Origin: UBA3940 sp964506005
GTDB lineage: Bacteria; Chloroflexota; Anaerolineae; Aggregatilineales; UBA3940
DNA length: 9,251 nt
Reading direction: 5' to 3'
Assembly (NCBI GenBank): GCA_964506005.1
Contig: CAZDLX010000139.1
Location: 1-9,251 of the forward strand
Part shown: one piece after another, positions 1-6,700 of the stretch
Layout of the letters: every line of letters begins with the position of its first letter
Position numbering within the stretch: the first letter of the stretch is position 1
Program-made: the position numbers and the translations under genes
The notes under the pieces: model-generated
What the model saw: only the letters and a program-made list of their open reading frames with translations
The model's database searches: none
Told to the model about the DNA's origin: nothing

Positions 1-509
1 GCCATGGCTGAGTACGCCAGACAGGCAGACTTCGTGCCCATCCCTGATGGCGCTGCCGCCGAGATCGAGGCGAAAATTGAGCGCCTGCGCCGGGCAGGCG
101 GCCATACACGCGTCGCCGATCTGCGCGAGGAGATGCAGACTGTGATGTCTCGGTTTGTCGGCGTCTTCCGCACCGGGGAAGGCATACAGCAGGCGCTCGA
201 CGCCATCCGCGAGCTGAAAGTGCGCTACCAGAGCGACCTGTGCATCGATGACCGGGGGCACATCTTCAATCACGACCTGCTCGAAGCGTGGGAGCTGGGC
301 GCGCTGCTCGACATAGCGGAGGTCACTGCCGTCGCGGCGCTGGCCCGCCAGGAAAGCCGCGGCGCGCACTCGCGCGAGGACTTCCCCAAGCGCGACGATG
401 TGAACTGGCTGGTCCACTCGCTGGCCCACCGCCAGCCCGATGGCAGCATCAACCTGACGTACAAGCCGGTGGTGATCACCCGGTACGAGCCCAAGGAGCG
501 CGTTTACTG

Positions 510-510
<1 letters not shown>
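1..510 (+). CDS. sdhA: Succinate dehydrogenase/fumarate reductase flavoprotein subunit, C-terminal part
   Basis: This is the C-terminal 169 codons of the flavoprotein subunit, cut by the left window edge; the reading frame is open from base 1, so the ATG at 4 is probably internal. The subunit binds FAD covalently and interconverts succinate and fumarate at the membrane face, passing electrons to SdhB. Seen here: the helical C-terminal domain and the family signature near residues 118-131, RGAHSREDFPKRDD, which carries the conserved substrate-region arginines, followed by DVNWLVHSLA and a closing stretch rich in Tyr/Pro/Lys that ends in VY. The stop codon overlaps the sdhB start by one base (TGATG), so the two are translationally coupled. 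The FAD-binding domain lies outside the window. SDH and FRD cannot be told apart from this fragment. Confidence 0.95.
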
Positions 511-1217
<707 letters not shown>

Positions 1218-1291
1218 GCAGCGCCCGCCTGCAACCCCGCTCCGGCATGTGCGTATAGAGTGGTAGCAGCGATGCGAGAACTGTACTGGAT

Positions 1292-1297
1292 AAGGAG
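1292..1297 (+). promoter_or_regulatory. Ribosome binding site deciding the start of the 1307 gene
   Basis: AAGGAG ends 9 bases before ATG 1307 but only 3 bases before the in-frame TTG at 1301. The spacing favours ATG 1307 as the true start. Confidence 0.7.
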
Positions 1298-1306
1298 CGT
1301 TTGGGA

Positions 1307-1759
1307 ATGACAGACGAGAGCACGAACGGGTTCGGCACGGAGCATGAGATCCCGGAGAACGAGCGGTCCCAGCAGGACCAGGCCGCCGAGAACCTCGCCG
1401 CCGAGTTCGCGGCGCTGGGTAAGCGCTTCGGCGAAGCGATAAGCGCGGCCTGGCAGAGCGAGGAGCGTGTGCGCCTGCAGGAAGAGCTCAAGGACGGCGT
1501 TAACCGCTTCGCCAAGGAAGTGGACGAGGCCATCAAGAACCTGAAGAAGTCGGAAGTCGGCCAGAAGGTCGATGCCGGCGTCGAGCAGGCAGCCGCCGAC
1601 GTTAAGAGCGGCAAGGTTGCAAGCGAGGTTCGCCGCGCGACGGTGACGGCGCTGCGCAGCCTGAGTGAGGCGCTTGACCGCATGGCGAACAGCTTCACCC
1701 CGTACGGGGAAGAGGCGCAGACCGGCGAGCCGGGCGAGGATAATCCGCCCGCCGTTTAG
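1307..1759 (+). CDS. Hypothetical charged, helical protein
   Basis: A 150-residue soluble protein of unknown function. It has no signal peptide, no membrane segment and no cysteine. Residues about 20-130 are predicted by eye to be almost entirely helical and amphipathic, dense in Glu, Lys, Arg and Ala, with patterns such as LGKRFGEAISAAWQSEERVR and LQEELKDGVNRFAKEVDEAI that look like coiled-coil or long-helix segments. The two ends are polar and likely disordered: the N-terminus is rich in Glu, Asn and Gln, and the C-terminus in Gly, Glu and Pro. A good ribosome binding site precedes it. It lies 89 bases after sdhB and is convergent with tilS, so it may be transcribed alone or as a tail of the sdh operon. 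I do not assign a family. Confidence 0.8.
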   Translation: MTDESTNGFGTEHEIPENERSQQDQAAENLAAEFAALGKRFGEAISAAWQSEERVRLQEELKDGVNRFAKEVDEAIKNLKKSEVGQKVDAGVEQAAADVKSGKVASEVRRATVTALRSLSEALDRMANSFTPYGEEAQTGEPGEDNPPAV

Positions 1760-1795
1760 CAGGTCCCCCACTACCCAGAGCAGGCGGCTCGTTCA

Positions 1796-1813
1796 GGCTT
1801 CCACCCGGAGGCT
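1796..1813. terminator. Hairpin at the convergent gene boundary, candidate bidirectional terminator
   Basis: Bases 1796-1802 (GGCTTCC) pair with 1807-1813 (GGAGGCT) around a 4-base loop, with one G-U pair. An outer perfect 8-bp inverted repeat, CAGGCGGC at 1781-1788 and GCCGCCTG at 1820-1827, encloses it. It sits exactly between the stop of the 1307 gene and the stop of tilS. No T-tract follows on either strand, so this is not a classical intrinsic terminator; the call rests on structure and position. Confidence 0.4.
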
Positions 1814-3312
1814 CAGCGCGCCGCCTGTTCGATTCCCTCCCTGGCAAAGCGGGCTACCCATACGCGGGCCGTAGCCGGCTCGATGGCATAGCGCGCATCC
1901 ACGCGCCAGCCGCACACCCACACGATCTCGCCGCCGCAGACCAGCAGCGGCACGTAGTCGCGCCAATCCGCGGGGATTTTCTGGTCGATCATGAAGTCGC
2001 TGATCTTCTTCGTGCCGCCCACACCCATCGGCGCGAAGCGGTCACCCGGCTCCCGCGTGCGCAGCGCAAGCGGCGCGTCGAGGCGGGCGGCGTTCAGCGG
2101 CGCTGCCCACGGGTCCTTGAGCAGCCGCTTCCAGGCGGGGCCGCTGTGCGGGCCATCATAGATGGTGAGCTCGAAGCGCCAGCCCGTGCCCGGCAGGCCC
2201 GTAACACCCGGCGCAGTCACCTCGACCCGGCTGCCGGGCTCGAGCAGCGGCCAGCCAGGGCGGGGCGTCGGGCGGCCCTCCCCAGCAATATCCAGCGCAT
2301 CGTAACCGACGCGCAGCCGCAGCCCGCCGGGCAGCGTCGCCTCTGCGCTGGTCGGGCCATTCCGCGCGACCTCGACCGCCGCCTCGATGGGCTCGTAGCT
2401 CACATCGCGCAGCCCCTCGCGCAGCCACAGCACCGCCCGCCGGATGGCCGCACGCTGTGTTGAGAGCGGCAGCCCCCGCCAACCCCTCAGATCAAAGCGC
2501 ACCCGGTCCTCGCTCGCTTCAAGGGTGATCGCCTCCAGAGTCGCATCTGTGTCGCTTGCCAGGAGCTCATAATCCGCCGCCAGCACGGATGCGGTTCGCG
2601 CGAGCGTCTCGCGCAGGTTCGGGTTGACCTGCTCCAGCATGGGGATGATCTCGCGGCGCAGCCGGTTGCGGAAGAAGGTCGTGTCGAGGTTGGAGCGGTC
2701 GAAACGGGGCTGCAGGCCGTGCGCCGCACAGTACGCCTCGATACGCTCGCGGAGTATGCCGAGCAGCGGGCGGATGATGCGGACATTGCGCTCGACCGGC
2801 GTGAGCAGGTGGTAGTCGCTGAGTGGCGCGGCAGGCAGCATCCCGCGCAGCCCGGCGAGGCCCGCGCCGCGCAGCAGGTGCATCAGCACCGTCTCGGCCT
2901 GGTCGTCGAGGTTGTGCGCGACGGCCACGTCGTATGCGCCGATCTGCGCGGCGACCTGCCCCAGCGCCGTGTATCGGGCCTGCCGCGCGGCCTCTTCCAG
3001 CGATAGGCGGCGCTCGGCGGCGAGAGCCGGCACATCCACCCGCACGATGCGCACCGGCACCCCCCAGGCGTTAGCCGTCTCCGCGACGAACGCGGCGTCG
3101 TCGCGGGCATCCTGCCCACGGATCTGGTGGTCAACGTGAACCGCAACCGGGACGACGTTGAGCGTGCCCCGCGCCCGCGCGAACAGGTGCAGCATCGCCA
3201 GCGAGTCAGGCCCGCCTGAGACGCCGAGCACCACAGGCCGCGGCGTCCGCGTGCGGGAGCCCGCGGCGTCGAGCCTGGCCAGCGTGTGTGAGAATTCCTT
3301 GAGCAGTGCCAT
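1813..3312 (-). CDS. tilS: tRNA(Ile)-lysidine synthetase TilS
   Basis: A complete 499-residue TilS. The enzyme uses ATP to attach lysine to C34 of the CAU-anticodon tRNA-Ile, changing decoding from AUG to AUA; it is normally essential and cytosolic. Seen: the N-type ATP pyrophosphatase P-loop SGGPDS at 32-37, VHVDH at 58-62, the family motif HNLDDQAE at 133-140, and the DRSNLDTTFFRNRLRRE block at 205-221. A C-terminal TilS domain runs from about 417, with EPGDRF, GGTKKISDFMIDQKIP and PLLVCGGEIVWVCG. Start chosen at 3312: it gives the standard N-terminus a few residues before the P-loop strand and lies just after a TATAAT box; the longer in-frame start at 3429 would run through that promoter and into the divergent gene. 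There is no good ribosome binding site, consistent with a leaderless mRNA. Confidence 0.95.
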   Translation of the reverse strand: MALLKEFSHTLARLDAAGSRTRTPRPVVLGVSGGPDSLAMLHLFARARGTLNVVPVAVHVDHQIRGQDARDDAAFVAETANAWGVPVRIVRVDVPALAAERRLSLEEAARQARYTALGQVAAQIGAYDVAVAHNLDDQAETVLMHLLRGAGLAGLRGMLPAAPLSDYHLLTPVERNVRIIRPLLGILRERIEAYCAAHGLQPRFDRSNLDTTFFRNRLRREIIPMLEQVNPNLRETLARTASVLAADYELLASDTDATLEAITLEASEDRVRFDLRGWRGLPLSTQRAAIRRAVLWLREGLRDVSYEPIEAAVEVARNGPTSAEATLPGGLRLRVGYDALDIAGEGRPTPRPGWPLLEPGSRVEVTAPGVTGLPGTGWRFELTIYDGPHSGPAWKRLLKDPWAAPLNAARLDAPLALRTREPGDRFAPMGVGGTKKISDFMIDQKIPADWRDYVPLLVCGGEIVWVCGWRVDARYAIEPATARVWVARFAREGIEQAAR

Positions 3313-3319
3313 CAGCGCG

Positions 3320-3328
3320 ATTATAGCA
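3320..3328 (-). promoter_or_regulatory. tilS promoter, extended -10
   Basis: On the minus strand the sequence reads TGCTATAAT, an extended -10 with a perfect TATAAT hexamer (3325-3320). No good -35 is seen at 16-18 bases. The hexamer ends only 7 bases before the tilS ATG, so the expected start of transcription falls at or next to the A of the start codon, giving a leaderless message. Confidence 0.6.
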
Positions 3329-3365
3329 CGGAGAGGCAGGCCGGCAGGGGTGAGGGAGCCTAACC

Positions 3366-3394
3366 TTGCTAACCCCCGCCGGGGGCGGTACGAT
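3366..3394 (+). promoter_or_regulatory. Promoter candidate for the SH3b gene
   Basis: TTGCTA (3366-3371) and TACGAT (3389-3394) are spaced 17 bases apart, each matching 4 of 6 consensus bases. Transcription would start around 3401, right at ATG 3403, and no ribosome binding site is seen, so this message would also be nearly leaderless. The spacer holds a short palindrome, CCCCC-GCC-GGGGG at 3373-3385, which could be an operator or a chance GC-rich hairpin. Confidence 0.4.
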
Positions 3395-3402
3395 CTGCGC
3401 CC

Positions 3403-4203
3403 ATGACTGACAGACGCTACCCACGACACAACCTGGCAGCGCTCGTCGCAGCGCTGGTTCTCACGCTCGGCTTGCTGGCGGTGACAGCGAGTGCGGTTTC
3501 CGCCGCGAACGAATCACCCGTCCGGCAGGAGCCTTCGCCGACGCCGACCGGGGGCGAGATCAGCCTGCCCACCGCCACGCCAACCATCCGGGGCGGCCCG
3601 ACTGCTACCCCGAGCTCGACGCCGACGCTCACGCCCGTCATGGCCGAGACTTTCGGCGACCCGACGACCAACCTGCGAACCGGTCCCGGTCTCGACTTCG
3701 ACATTATTGCCGAACTGTCGCCGGGTGAGCAGCTTCCGATTATCGGGCGCTGGCTCGGCTTCGACTGGTACCTTGTGCAATGGCCGGAAGCGCCCAACGG
3801 CGAGGCGTGGATCTACGCGCCGCTGGTGATCGTGCGGGGGGACATCACGACCGTGCCCGCCGTCGACCCGCCGAGCGCGCCCACACCCAACCCGACGCAG
3901 GTCGCGATCAACGAGACGGCGGCGGTGATCGAGCAAACGCCGGGCGCCGTTGAAACCGCAACTGCGGTCGCCCTCGCCGCCGGAAGCGGCGTGGTGACCG
4001 CTACGGCACCCGCAGGTGAGGCTGTCCCCGGCGTGCTGCCGACGTTCACCCCGCCGCCGCCGTTCGTACAGCCAGACGAGCTGGCCCCGCCCGTCGCAAC
4101 GCAGCGCGAGCAAACTGCCGTTCCGCCCGCAGTGATCATCGTCTCGATGGCGGCGATGGGTGTGCTGATGCTGGTGCTCGGCGTGCTCAGGCGGCTGTTC
4201 TAG
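3403..4203 (+). CDS. Exported SH3b-domain protein with Thr/Pro linkers and C-terminal membrane anchor
   Basis: A 266-residue protein. Residues 1-34 form a Sec signal peptide (basic n-region, hydrophobic 11-27, cleavage probably after AVSA at 34). A low-complexity Thr/Pro/Ser/Gly linker covers about 40-78. One bacterial SH3 domain covers about 80-148, recognised from NLRTGPGLDFDIIAELSPGE and then GRWLGFDWYLVQWP and GEAWIYAPLVIVRG. A second Pro/Thr/Ala-rich linker covers about 150-240. A hydrophobic helix at about 243-262 followed by RRLF closes the protein, suggesting a C-terminal tail anchor with a short cytosolic end. SH3b domains usually bind peptidoglycan or peptides, so a wall-facing, membrane-tethered binding protein is inferred. 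No catalytic domain is seen. It is divergent from tilS and probably monocistronic. Confidence 0.85.
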   Translation: MTDRRYPRHNLAALVAALVLTLGLLAVTASAVSAANESPVRQEPSPTPTGGEISLPTATPTIRGGPTATPSSTPTLTPVMAETFGDPTTNLRTGPGLDFDIIAELSPGEQLPIIGRWLGFDWYLVQWPEAPNGEAWIYAPLVIVRGDITTVPAVDPPSAPTPNPTQVAINETAAVIEQTPGAVETATAVALAAGSGVVTATAPAGEAVPGVLPTFTPPPPFVQPDELAPPVATQREQTAVPPAVIIVSMAAMGVLMLVLGVLRRLF

Positions 4204-4205
4204 CT

Positions 4206-4362
4206 AGTCCACAGATTGCACAGATTTAAAGACTGCTGATCCACGAATGACACGAATTACACGAAGGGAAAGACACTAAGGCACATTTGTGTCATTAGTG
4301 TCATTCGTGGACTCACTTGTTTTCTGTCTTTCCTCTCCGTGAAATCCGTCATCCTGTGGACT
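4206..4362. repeat. Nested inverted repeat made of 9-bp words
   Basis: This intergenic element lies between two convergent genes. Inner arms 4241-4262 and 4289-4310 are reverse complements at 20 of 22 bases (13 perfect from the outer end, CCACGAATGACAC). Outer arms 4206-4227 and 4341-4362 also pair imperfectly, beginning with a perfect AGTCCACAG / CTGTGGACT. AAAGAC 4228-4233 and GTCTTT 4326-4331 add a further step between them. The arms have a 9-base period: CACAGATT(G) repeats at 4210 and 4219, CACGAAT(GA/TA) at 4242, 4251 and 4260, and GTGTCATT(A/C) at 4289 and 4298. It is AT-richer than its surroundings. It may form a long hairpin at the ends of both transcripts, or be a small non-coding mobile repeat. 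Confidence 0.75.
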
Positions 4363-4369
4363 CTTTACC

Positions 4370-5128
4370 TCACTGCCCGGCCCCCGCGCCGGGGTAGCCC
4401 ATCTCCACCATCCACGGGCAGACGACCGGCCCGCCATGCCGGTCCTGCTGCGGCGGGTCAACCGGCAGGCCATCATAGCCATAGAAGTAGCCCTCCGCCC
4501 CGGTGAGCTGCCGCTGTGCCGCGAGGGAGAGATCGGCGTCGCCGACGGCGATGGCGTGGATGTGCACCGGCGAGCCGGGGTACAGGTCGTCCGTGTCGCG
4601 CAGCCAGGCGGCGAACCCGGCCCGCCGCAGCGCGGAGATCATCGCGTCCATCTCCTCATACAGCACGTGATGCCAGTCGTTGAAGTCGCGAACGGCGAGG
4701 TCCACCGCGCCGCCGCCGTCGTGCGTGCCGAAGCTGGCCTCGACGCCAGTGTTGTACGAGCCCTGCGTCACGGCGAGCGTGAAGACGTGCTCGCCACCGT
4801 AGAGCGCCTGCGCGTGCTCCAGCATGGCGAGCGTCCGGGCGCTGAGCTGCCAGTCGCCGTAGACCGTCACGCGCGAGTAGTCGTCAGGCGGGCGCAGACA
4901 GCCTTCGGGGGTCGGCGATGGCGTCTCCGTCGGCGTAGTGGTGGGCAGCGGCGTCGGCGTGGACGTCGGGGTAGGGCTGGGCGTCTCGGTCGGCGCGGCG
5001 GTGAACGTCGCCGTCGGTGGGGCCAGGGTGATCTCGCTCACACTCGCAGCCGGGGAGCCACAGGCCGCGAGCAGCAGGGCGCTGGTCAGGACGAGCAGGG
5101 TCAGGGCGCGCATCGATAAGCCATTCAC
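4370..5128 (-). CDS. Lipoprotein with Thr/Pro linker and M15 (DD-peptidase/Hedgehog fold)-like domain
   Basis: A 252-residue predicted lipoprotein. A hydrophobic signal ends in the lipobox LAAC with C23 as the lipid-attached cysteine. A Thr/Pro/Ser linker runs from about 34 to 74, with repeated TPTE/SPTP words. The globular domain runs from C77 to the end. It contains GTHDGGGAVDL, where H136-xx-G-x-A-x-D143 matches the zinc-binding motif of M15 peptidases, and VHIH, where H189 or H191 could be the third zinc ligand. M15 enzymes such as VanX and D,D-carboxypeptidases trim stem peptides, so a wall peptide substrate is plausible. The usual catalytic Glu three residues before the third ligand is not seen (positions are S or V), so the activity is uncertain. 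ATG 5113 (MRALTLL) is an alternative start that keeps the full signal. Neither start has a clear ribosome binding site. Confidence 0.8.
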   Translation of the reverse strand: MNGLSMRALTLLVLTSALLLAACGSPAASVSEITLAPPTATFTAAPTETPSPTPTSTPTPLPTTTPTETPSPTPEGCLRPPDDYSRVTVYGDWQLSARTLAMLEHAQALYGGEHVFTLAVTQGSYNTGVEASFGTHDGGGAVDLAVRDFNDWHHVLYEEMDAMISALRRAGFAAWLRDTDDLYPGSPVHIHAIAVGDADLSLAAQRQLTGAEGYFYGYDGLPVDPPQQDRHGGPVVCPWMVEMGYPGAGAGQ

Positions 5129-5180
5129 TGGGCGGGTACGTTCCAGGCAAAGGTAGCACGGGGCGCGGTTTGGGGCAAAG

Positions 5181-5280
5181 TGGCTCGCGCCCTACGGGCG
5201 CTTGATGGCATATGGCTTATGGCTCGCTCGCTGCGCTCGCTCTATGGCTGATGGCGTATGGCTCGCGCCATGCGGGCGCT
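5181..5280. repeat. Direct repeat with GGCNNAT heptamers and GC hairpins
   Basis: Two 22-base copies, 5181-5202 and 5259-5280, agree at 20 positions and each contains a hairpin-forming core (GCGCCC-TAC-GGGCGC in the first). Between them, 7-base words of the form GGCNNAT recur at 5208-5221 (GGCATAT, GGCTTAT) and 5247-5260 (GGCTGAT, GGCGTAT), together with a GCTCGCTGCGCTCGC-type palindrome near 5226-5241. No gene is seen. The stretch from 5129 to 5180 holds nothing I recognise beyond the upstream region of the minus-strand lipoprotein. Confidence 0.65.
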
Positions 5281-5306
5281 GTATAGCTGATGGCCGATGA
5301 CCACAG

Positions 5307-5454
5307 GCTATACGCTATNNNNNNNNNNNNNNNNNNNNNNNNNNNNNNNNNNNNNNNNNNNNNNNNNNNNNNNNNNNNNNNNNNNNNNNNNNNNNNNNNN
5401 NNNNNNNNNNNNNNNNNNGCTATACGCTATACGCTATTCGCCACCCGCTATCCC
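5307..5454 (+). repeat. GCTATAC heptamer tandem repeat spanning the assembly gap
   Basis: On the left of the gap, GCTATAC-GCTAT runs to 5318. On the right, from 5419, the words are GCTATAC, GCTATAC, GCTATTC, GCCACCC, GCTATCC, so the same 7-base period resumes and decays. The assembly most likely broke inside this array. Read on the minus strand, the heptamers at 5208-5260 become GCCATAN-like words, so the two sides of the locus carry related heptamers in opposite orientation. Confidence 0.7.
5319..5418. other. Assembly gap of 100 N
   Basis: Exactly 100 N, the usual placeholder for a gap of unknown length. The true distance between the lipoprotein gene and mreB is therefore unknown, and any reading frame drawn across it is meaningless. 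Confidence 0.99.
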
Positions 5455-5458
5455 CCGT

Positions 5459-5488
5459 TTGGCGGCGCCTTCGGGCGGATGGTATAAT
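5459..5488 (+). promoter_or_regulatory. mreB promoter, extended -10
   Basis: TGGTATAAT at 5480-5488 is an extended -10 with a perfect hexamer (5483-5488). TTGGCG at 5459-5464 is a 4-of-6 match to a -35 with an 18-base spacer. Transcription should begin near 5495-5497, giving a leader of about 110 bases before the mreB GTG. Confidence 0.7.
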
Positions 5489-5496
5489 GCTCGCTC

Positions 5497-5605
5497 GGCA
5501 GGCGGCTTATCACGCGGCCTGCCTCTGTCTATCTGATGAGACTGAAAAGTTTCGTGGAGGAAACTACAGGGTTCTTACTAGTCCCTGCTGAGGAGCGATC
5601 CCCCT
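5497..5605 (+). promoter_or_regulatory. Predicted structured leader RNA of mreB
   Basis: Three stem-loops are seen in order. SL1: GGCAGGC (5497-5503) with GCCTGCC (5517-5523), 7 perfect pairs. SL2: AGTTTC (5548-5553) with GAAACT (5560-5565), 6 perfect pairs. SL3: CAGGG (5567-5571) with CCCTG (5583-5587), 5 perfect pairs. In addition CTTATCA (5506-5512) in the SL1 loop can pair with TGATGAG (5534-5540), six Watson-Crick pairs and one G-U, forming an H-type pseudoknot with connecting loops of 2, 4 and 10 bases. The ribosome binding site AGGAG (5591-5595) follows SL3 directly, 10 bases before GTG 5606. I do not recognise a known riboswitch or ribozyme consensus. Pairings are read by eye; no folding energy or covariation was computed. 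Confidence 0.45.
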
Positions 5606-6667
5606 GTGTTTAGCCCCCTTAACTGGTTACTCGGCTTATTCTCACTCGACATTGGCATCGATCTCGGCACTGCGAACACACTCGTAGCCGTACGAGGGCG
5701 CGGGATCGTGATTAACGAGCCATCGTGGGTCGCCGTAGACAAGAAATCAAAACGCGTGCTTGCCATCGGCGCGGAGGCCCGCGAGATGGTGGGCCGCACG
5801 CCGTCCAACATCGTCGCCATTCGCCCGCTGCGTGACGGCGTGATCTCGGAATTCGAGATCACCCAGGCCATGCTGGAGTACTTCATCGGCAAGGCTCACG
5901 AGCAGACGCTCGTGCCGCTGCCGCGCCCGCGCGTGGTCGTCGGCATCCCGAGCGGCGTGACGGAAGTCGAGAAGCGCGCCGTGTACGACGCGACGATGTC
6001 GGCGGGGGCGCGCGAGGCGTTCCTGATCGAGGAGCCGATGGCCGCTGCCATCGGGGCGGGGCTGCCGATCACGGAGAGCCGGGGCAGCATGATCGTGGAT
6101 ATCGGCGGCGGCACAACGGAGGTCGCCATATTCTCGATGGGCGGCGTCGCCATCAGCCGCTCGATCCGCGTGGCAGGCGACGAGATGGACGAGGACATCA
6201 TCCGCTACATGCGGACCAAGTACAACCTGCTCATCGGCGAGCGCATGGCGGAGCGCGCCAAGATCGAGCTTGGCTCGGCTTATCCGCTGCCTGAAGAGCG
6301 CACCATGACGGTGCGGGGTCGCAACCTGATCACTGGGCTGCCGGACGCCATAGACGTGTCCTCGATTGAGCTGCGCGAGGCGCTCGCCGGCTCGGTGCAG
6401 ATCGTGCTCGACACGGTAAAAGACGCCCTGCAGGAGACTCCGCCCGAGCTGATCGCCGACCTGATGGAGACGGGCATCTGTGTGGCGGGGGGCGGCTCCC
6501 AGCTTGCCAGCTTCCCCGAGCGGGTGGCCGAGGACGTCAATATGCGCGTCTGGCTCGCCGAGGATCCGATGACGTGTGTGGCGCGCGGCGCGGGCCGCGT
6601 GCTCGAAGACTACGACAACCTGCGGCGGGTGCTCGTCGGCCTGGAGCGGGGCAGCACGCATCACTAG
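5606..6667 (+). CDS. mreB: Rod-shape determining protein MreB
   Basis: A complete 353-residue bacterial actin. MreB polymerises on ATP binding into membrane-bound antiparallel double filaments that orient lateral peptidoglycan synthesis with MreC, MreD, RodA and PBP2. Seen: phosphate-1 motif DIGIDLGTANTLV at 15-27, phosphate-2 motif IVDIGGGTTEVAIF at about 163-176, and adenosine motif GICVAGGGSQL at 290-300. The first 13 residues, MFSPLNWLLGLFS, are hydrophobic and fit the N-terminal amphipathic membrane-binding helix. Start GTG 5606 is supported by AGGAG 10 bases upstream and by the correct distance to the phosphate-1 motif. It heads the mre cluster, has its own extended -10 promoter and a structured leader, and is separated from mreC by 141 bases. 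The family also includes Mbl/MreBH paralogues; cluster position favours MreB proper. Confidence 0.97.
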   Translation: MFSPLNWLLGLFSLDIGIDLGTANTLVAVRGRGIVINEPSWVAVDKKSKRVLAIGAEAREMVGRTPSNIVAIRPLRDGVISEFEITQAMLEYFIGKAHEQTLVPLPRPRVVVGIPSGVTEVEKRAVYDATMSAGAREAFLIEEPMAAAIGAGLPITESRGSMIVDIGGGTTEVAIFSMGGVAISRSIRVAGDEMDEDIIRYMRTKYNLLIGERMAERAKIELGSAYPLPEERTMTVRGRNLITGLPDAIDVSSIELREALAGSVQIVLDTVKDALQETPPELIADLMETGICVAGGGSQLASFPERVAEDVNMRVWLAEDPMTCVARGAGRVLEDYDNLRRVLVGLERGSTHH

Positions 6668-6700
6668 CCGGCGCGGATTCCTGCCGCACGGGGCATCACG

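Noticed and set aside
1254..1259. TATAGA as a promoter for the 1307 gene
   Set aside because: No supporting -35 and the TG element is out of register; the gene may simply be co-transcribed with sdhB.
4436..5119. Plus-strand open frame of 227 codons opposite the lipoprotein gene
   Set aside because: Arg/Gly/Val-rich shadow of a gene with lipobox, linker and M15-like motifs; no domain of its own.
5181..5454. CRISPR array
   Set aside because: Repeats are 7 bases and contiguous, without spacers of constant length or nearby cas genes.
5290..5536. Open frames running through the N gap
   Set aside because: They exist only because N is read as sense; the flanks are heptamer repeats.
5533..5565. 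Hammerhead-ribozyme-like core (CTGATGAG followed by GGAAAC) in the mreB leader
   Set aside because: The stem II and GAAA arrangement and a flanking stem I with an NUH cleavage site cannot be formed; GAAACT instead pairs with AGTTTC.
6673..6687. Small hairpin after mreB as terminator
   Set aside because: Only a 4-bp stem and no T-tract.
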